Shown here piece by piece: positions 5,183 through 6,665 of a stretch of 6,665 nt of DNA. The notes beneath the pieces were generated by a model. The model was not told where the DNA came from. It ran no database searches and was given only the letters and a program-made list of their open reading frames with translations. The stretch is from an uncultured Treponema sp. (GTDB lineage Bacteria; Spirochaetota; Spirochaetia; Treponematales; Treponemataceae), in assembly GCA_937892225.1 (NCBI GenBank), contig CALAUH010000168.1, forward strand, positions 1-6,665, given 5' to 3'. The position numbers and the translations under genes are program-made. The stretch's first letter is position 1. Each line of letters starts with the position of its first letter.

Positions 5183-6040
5183 ATGTATGGATTTTTAATT
5201 AAGAAAAGCTTTTGTGATGGCTGGGATAATCTTCTCCTTGTATTAATTACAAATGTTATTGGTTTATTTTTTATACTGGCAATTGTTCTTGCAAGTTCTG
5301 GAATAAATGCATTGTTTGGAAAAGGTATTACACCAGAAATGGTAGATCAGGAAGTTCCTGCAATTCTCTGGTTAATTCAGGGCGTTTTATTTTTATTATT
5401 ATGTATTGGAATAAGCATTTTATGTTTCGCTTTTGGAGAAATGGCTGCAAAGATTGCTGATTTTGACGGAGTTCATATTGCAGACTTTTTTAAAGCAATT
5501 CCCGGAGTTTTAAAAGATGCAATTCTTTTTGGACTTATGATTGGAGTCGGATTAATAATTTTAGTAGCATGTTTATTCTTTTATTTTTTCCAGGGTAATT
5601 CAATAATATCATTTATGGCAGGTGCATTATTATTCTGGCTTGCAGTTATTTGTATTTTATCTCTTCAATGGTTTATACCATTAAGATCAAATATGCATAA
5701 TAATTTTGGAAAATGCTTAAAAAAATGTTTTATCATCTTTTTTGATAATACAGGATTTTCAATTTTAGTTTTTCTCTACACAATAATTTTAACTGCAATT
5801 TCTGTATTTATGATGGGATTTTTACCATCATTTGCGGGTATTTTAATTAATAAAGCAAATGCATTACGTATAAGATTATATAAATATGATTATCTGGAAG
5901 AACATCCGGAAATCAAAACAAAAAAAGAAAGAAATTATATTCCCTGGGATGAATTAATTCAGGATGATAAAGATGCTTTGGGACCTAGAAAACTCAGAAG
6001 TTTCTTATTCCCATGGAAGGATATAGACAATCAGCAGTAA
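5183..6040 (+). CDS. Multi-pass membrane protein of unknown function
   Basis: The product is 285 residues with about five or six membrane segments, near 16-40, 59-84, 112-137, 141-165 and 191-218 (the last may be two short passes). A cytoplasmic-looking loop (85-111, GEMAAKIADFDGVHIADFF) lies between the second and third segments. The C-terminal 60 residues are polar, with NYIPWDELIQDDKDALGPRK (251-270) and then a LRSFLFPWKD block. I associate this tail with conserved proteins of treponemes but cannot name a family. The overall layout is loosely reminiscent of YesL/DUF624 proteins; that is a weak impression. No enzymatic motif is visible. The gene is 44 bp downstream of marR on the same strand, so it may be co-transcribed, but nothing shows it belongs to the transporter. 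The ATG has no Shine-Dalgarno. It ends just before a bidirectional terminator. Confidence 0.8.
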   Translation: MYGFLIKKSFCDGWDNLLLVLITNVIGLFFILAIVLASSGINALFGKGITPEMVDQEVPAILWLIQGVLFLLLCIGISILCFAFGEMAAKIADFDGVHIADFFKAIPGVLKDAILFGLMIGVGLIILVACLFFYFFQGNSIISFMAGALLFWLAVICILSLQWFIPLRSNMHNNFGKCLKKCFIIFFDNTGFSILVFLYTIILTAISVFMMGFLPSFAGILINKANALRIRLYKYDYLEEHPEIKTKKERNYIPWDELIQDDKDALGPRKLRSFLFPWKDIDNQQ

Positions 6041-6041
6041 T

Positions 6042-6078
6042 AAAAAAAAGACTGTTCATAAATGAACAGTCTTTTTTT
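6042..6078. terminator. Bidirectional rho-independent terminator between convergent genes
   Basis: GACTGTTCAT (6050-6059) pairs perfectly with ATGAACAGTC (6062-6071) around a two-base AA gap, effectively a small T-AA-A loop. The stem is flanked by eight A (6042-6049) and seven T (6072-6078), so it works as a terminator on both strands. It begins two bases after the membrane protein stop and lies 14 bases beyond the stop codon (6093-6095) of the minus-strand ATPase. Confidence 0.93.
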
Positions 6079-6092
6079 GTTTTATAGATATT

Positions 6093-6665
6093 TTATTTAC
6101 TGATTAATAAAGTTTTTGTATTTAAAGAAACTTTACCATCACCATTTTTAATAACAGTCAAAGATAAATCTTTTCCTTCTGTTGCAAGGTGAGCTACAGT
6201 TGTAAAATAATCAATTTTTTTAGAATCTAATGTATCTTTTATAGTTGAAGCTTCTGATGTATAGCTAAACCATGCAGTCATTTTTTCGTCTTTAACATAA
6301 TCTGCAAAACATTTCAAATCATCTAATTCTACAGCAGCAAGATTTAATCCATCGATAACAATAGAATCAATTTTAATTTCTGCTTCTTTTAGAGATTTCA
6401 TTGTATTTACGACTTTAGGCAAAGTAAAAGTTTCCTGATTGAAATTTAATATAGTTCTTTTTTTCATAATATCTTCTATGATTAAATCAATGTTGATATT
6501 CTTTTTCTTTGTGATTTCGCTAAGAATACTTGAATACCAGGAAATTACATTTGAAGACTGTTGATCAAAAGATACATGTAATAAAGCTTTATCTTTAATA
6601 AGGGAATCAATTCCAAATTGTACAAGAACAGAAGTTTTTCCAAGTCCTTTTTTTGCAGTAATAAG
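6093..6665 (-). CDS. P-loop ATPase, RecA/KaiC-like, C-terminal 190 residues (N-terminus beyond right edge)
   Basis: The minus-strand frame is open from the right edge to TAA at 6093. It begins LITAKKGLGKTSVLVQFGID, with a P-loop AKKGLGKTS at visible residues 4-12, followed by a strand HVSFDQQ (30-36) that resembles the 'yvS-de' strand after the Walker A helix in KaiC/RadA-type RecA-fold proteins. A Walker B strand DSIVIDGLN is at 100-108 with Asp105. A further strand MTAWFSYTSE (129-138) sits where RecA-fold proteins have a sensor strand. The tail is strand-rich (DLSLTVIKNGDGKVSLNTKT). The P-loop also has a Lys-rich KxGxGKT form recalling ParA/MinD, but what follows does not look like that family. 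A Met at visible residue 67 (6467) is internal and is not the gene start, because the Walker A lies upstream in the same frame. I cannot name a specific function. Confidence 0.8.
   Translation of the reverse strand, partial: LITAKKGLGKTSVLVQFGIDSLIKDKALLHVSFDQQSSNVISWYSSILSEITKKKNINIDLIIEDIMKKRTILNFNQETFTLPKVVNTMKSLKEAEIKIDSIVIDGLNLAAVELDDLKCFADYVKDEKMTAWFSYTSEASTIKDTLDSKKIDYFTTVAHLATEGKDLSLTVIKNGDGKVSLNTKTLLISK

Overview
The window is a compact bacterial chromosome segment with no sign of phage, IS, CRISPR or RNA genes. It is very AT-rich (by eye about 28-30% G+C), except for the first 180 bases, where I counted 76 G/C (42%). The source is most likely a spirochaete of the Treponema type. The evidence is the Bmp/PnrA/RfuA-type lipoprotein with a relaxed lipobox and its own ABC transporter, and a membrane protein whose acidic, aromatic C-terminal tail I associate with spirochaetal proteins. 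This assignment is inference; a low-GC Firmicute is the main alternative.

Layout, left to right. (1) Positions 2-181 are the 3' end of purN (plus strand). A small unrecognised gene (184-585) follows directly. Its last quarter is written inside a strong bidirectional terminator (516-566), and it may carry a frameshift near 480. (2) Positions 565-4646 hold a four-gene minus-strand operon read right to left: Bmp-family substrate-binding lipoprotein, double-NBD ABC ATPase, YufP/NupP-type permease and YufQ/NupQ-type permease. Each junction downstream of the lipoprotein is tight (19-nt gap, 1-nt overlap, 4-nt overlap) and has a good Shine-Dalgarno. (3) Divergent from it is a MarR-family regulator (4710-5138), followed by a multi-pass membrane protein of unknown function (5183-6040). 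(4) A second bidirectional hairpin terminator (6042-6078) separates this from a minus-strand P-loop ATPase, of which the C-terminal 190 residues are visible (6093-6665). Its N-terminus lies beyond the right edge.

The most interesting part is the 63-bp control region between the lipoprotein and marR. Two near-consensus sigma70 promoters point away from each other and use the same seven bases (4675-4681) as their -35 elements: TTGACA-17-TATTAT on the minus strand and TTGTCA-17-TATAAT on the plus strand. Each -10 is followed by exactly 6 nt and then an ATG, so both transcripts are predicted to be leaderless. Neither start has a Shine-Dalgarno, although the internal operon genes do. A perfect 22-bp palindrome (4655-4676) fills the spacer of the transporter promoter and is the obvious candidate MarR operator. 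The proposed circuit is that MarR binding shuts off the transporter promoter and touches only the -35 edge of its own, while the two promoters compete for polymerase.

The transporter probably imports a nucleoside/purine (PnrA, BmpA, NupN-type) or riboflavin (RfuA-type) ligand; the sequence does not decide which. Its ATPase is strongly asymmetric: NBD1 keeps Walker A, Q-loop, Walker B and H-loop but has lost the signature motif, whereas NBD2 keeps only the signature motif. That leaves exactly one complete composite ATP site.
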